A stretch of 64,000 nt of DNA from Bacteroidota bacterium (GTDB lineage Bacteria; Bacteroidota; Bacteroidia; Cytophagales; Cytophagaceae), in contig JAEWAY010000012.1 of NCBI GenBank assembly GCA_023391415.1, forward strand, positions 372,001-436,000, written 5' to 3'. A program made the position numbers and the translations under genes. This document shows, in pieces, positions 62,345 through 64,000 of the stretch (position 1 is the first letter of the stretch; every line of letters begins with the position of its first letter). The notes beneath the pieces were generated by a model. That model worked only from the letters and a program-made list of their open reading frames with translations, did not search any database and had not been told where the DNA came from.

Positions 62345-63349
62345 ATGAGCGCGACAGAAACAGGAATTGACATCAGAGAAATTAATGAAAAAATAGCCAG
62401 GGAAAGCGCGTTTATTGATCTTCTCAGGCTGGAAATGAACAAGGTAATAGTCGGACAGGAAAAGCTGTCCGAACGATTGATTATCGCCTTGCTGGCCAAT
62501 GGACATATTTTGCTGGAAGGTGTTCCCGGACTGGCCAAAACCCTGGCGATAAATACACTCGCCACCGCCATTGACGTTAATTTTAGCCGTATCCAGTTTA
62601 CTCCCGACCTGCTTCCCGCCGACCTGATCGGCACGATGGTTTACAGTCAGAGAAATGAGGAATTCACATTACGCAAAGGGCCGATTTTTTCCAATTTCAT
62701 TCTCGCGGATGAAATAAACCGGGCGCCCGCCAAAGTACAGAGCGCCTTGCTGGAAGTCATGCAGGAGCGTCAGGTAACCATTGGAGATACGAGTTACCGT
62801 ATGGAAGAACCCTTCCTGGTACTCGCGACTCAGAACCCGATCGAGCAGGAAGGCACCTATCCCCTGCCCGAAGCGCAGGTTGATCGTTTCATGTTGAAAG
62901 TCATCATTGATTATCCAAAGAAAGAAGAGGAAAAACGTATTATCCGGCAAAATATCGCCAGACGAAAGCCCGTGGCTTCTCCGGTAGTAAAGCCTCAGGA
63001 TATCATCAACGCTCGCGATCTGGTCACTGAAATATATCTGGACGAAAAAATTGAGAACTACATCGTAGATCTGGTATTCGCCACCCGTGATCCCGAAAGC
63101 GCGGGACTAGGCTCAATAAAAAACTATATCAACTTTGGCGCGTCTCCGCGCGCCAGCATTAGCCTCGCGATAGCGGCCAGGGCCTACGCCTTTATACACC
63201 ACCGCGGCTATGTAATTCCCGAAGATGTCCGAGAAGTATGCCACGACGTACTCCGTCACCGGATCGGATTAAGCTATGAAGCGGAGGCTGATAATGTCAC
63301 AACCCAACAAATTATCACTGAAATACTCAATAAAGTAGAAGTTCCATAG
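62345..63349 (+). CDS. MoxR family AAA+ ATPase
   Basis: 334 residues, the normal length. Walker A is GVPGLAKTLA, Walker B LADEINRAPAK, and the sensor and arginine-finger region lies in LATQNPIEQEGTYPLPEAQVDR. MoxR ATPases act as chaperones that insert metals or assemble complexes, usually with a DUF58 and VWA protein encoded next to them. The DUF58 gene follows after 24 bases. This is the first gene of the typical aerotolerance (Bat-like) cluster. Confidence 0.94.
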   Translation: MSATETGIDIREINEKIARESAFIDLLRLEMNKVIVGQEKLSERLIIALLANGHILLEGVPGLAKTLAINTLATAIDVNFSRIQFTPDLLPADLIGTMVYSQRNEEFTLRKGPIFSNFILADEINRAPAKVQSALLEVMQERQVTIGDTSYRMEEPFLVLATQNPIEQEGTYPLPEAQVDRFMLKVIIDYPKKEEEKRIIRQNIARRKPVASPVVKPQDIINARDLVTEIYLDEKIENYIVDLVFATRDPESAGLGSIKNYINFGASPRASISLAIAARAYAFIHHRGYVIPEDVREVCHDVLRHRIGLSYEAEADNVTTQQIITEILNKVEVP

Positions 63350-63373
63350 ATCCTTTTTTAAGAGCTGAAGAGC

Positions 63374-64000
63374 ATGCAGACATCTGAATTATTAAAGAAG
63401 GTTCGCGCTATTGAAATAAAAACCAAAGGCCTATCAACCAATATCTTCGCTGGAGAATATCACAGCGCGTTTAAAGGCAGGGGAATGGCTTTCAGCGAGG
63501 TAAGGGAATACCAGCCAGGCGACGATATTCGGACTATCGACTGGAAAGTCACCGCCCGCTTCAATCATCCATACATAAAGGTATTTGAAGAAGAGCGTGA
63601 ACTCACCCTCATGTTGTTGATTGATGTGAGCGCCTCAGGCGCTTATGGAAGCAATTATGGCCTCAAAAAAGAACGGGTAACCGAAATAGCCGCCGTGCTG
63701 GCTTTTTCCGCGATACAAAACAACGATAAAATCGGCGTAATTCTCTTTAGTGGGAAAATAGAAAAGTTTATCCCTCCCAAGAAAGGGCGTAGTCATGTGC
63801 TGACCATCATACGCGAACTACTCAACTTCAAACCGGAACAGAAAGATACCAATATTGCCGAAGCGCTGGGATATTTCGTCAATGTGATCAAAAAACGCTG
63901 TACTGCTTTTCTGATCTCGGATTTTATGGATCAAGGTATGGAGCAGGCCCTCCGATCAGCCCGCAACAAGCATGATCTGATCGGCTTGCGTGTATATGAT
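63374..64000 (+). CDS. DUF58 domain protein, truncated by the window end
   Basis: The frame opens with ATG at 63374 and stays open to the last base (209 codons). The N-terminus MQTSELLKKVRAIEIKTKG and the motif EYQPGDDIRTIDWKVTAR are the DUF58 signature. The following LLIDVSASG begins a von Willebrand A-like fold with a metal-site motif. DUF58 proteins partner MoxR ATPases. The rest of the gene and the expected VWA/Bat genes are outside the window. Confidence 0.9.
   Translation, partial: MQTSELLKKVRAIEIKTKGLSTNIFAGEYHSAFKGRGMAFSEVREYQPGDDIRTIDWKVTARFNHPYIKVFEEERELTLMLLIDVSASGAYGSNYGLKKERVTEIAAVLAFSAIQNNDKIGVILFSGKIEKFIPPKKGRSHVLTIIRELLNFKPEQKDTNIAEALGYFVNVIKKRCTAFLISDFMDQGMEQALRSARNKHDLIGLRVYD

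Overview
The window comes from the chromosome of a member of the Bacteroidota, most likely a marine or gliding Cytophagales-type bacterium. The evidence is two PorP/SprF-family proteins, four large secreted proteins ending in the gliding-motility-type (CHU_C, type B) C-terminal domain, two probable type IX secretion (T9SS) type A tails, a propeller-fronted sensor kinase, GEVED domains, and promoter-like TAnnTTTG boxes with few Shine-Dalgarno sites. There are no rRNA or tRNA genes, insertion sequences, CRISPR arrays or phage genes. The genus cannot be fixed from the sequence alone.

Layout. 0-5 kb: a gene cut by the left edge, a PurD-like ATP-grasp protein, a GntR regulator with a fosmidomycin-resistance-type exporter, and a DUF1571-LysM protein. 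5-11 kb: a tripartite RND efflux operon (tolC, adaptor, pump) with a GbsR/MarR-type regulator behind an intercistronic terminator. 11-24 kb: a small coiled-coil membrane protein, then a cluster with a secreted TPR-CHAT protein, a PorP/SprF protein (translationally coupled to it) and three tandem paralogues with propeller, GEVED and CHU_C domains. 24-30 kb: housekeeping genes (arsC-like, hslV, a lipoprotein, the E2 subunit of pyruvate dehydrogenase, parE) and a group 2 truncated haemoglobin.

30-44.4 kb: a second T9SS-linked locus on the + strand. It encodes a giant surface protein of about 25 Ig-like repeats ending in CHU_C, a PorP/SprF protein, an OmpA-family protein of PorE-like layout, an unknown secreted protein, and a hybrid-less propeller histidine kinase. 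44.4-56 kb: an L,D-transpeptidase, a subtilase, lipoproteins, mnmA, thioredoxin, a TrpF-like protein, a PfkB kinase, trmB, a flavoprotein, an Fpg/Nei glycosylase, a Nudix hydrolase, a YkvA-type protein and a YheT-type hydrolase. 56-61.7 kb: a four-gene DUF1800/DUF1501/outer-membrane/lipoprotein operon. 62-64 kb: a structured element, then moxR and the start of a DUF58 gene.

The most interesting parts are the two T9SS-linked loci. Each pairs type B CTD substrates with its own PorP/SprF protein. The first also carries a secreted clan CD (CHAT) protease candidate, and the second a PorE-like anchor and an orphan sensor kinase. These look like dedicated export and display modules. Several strong hairpins contain G-U pairs that form only in the minus-strand RNA, which supports real transcript-level structures.
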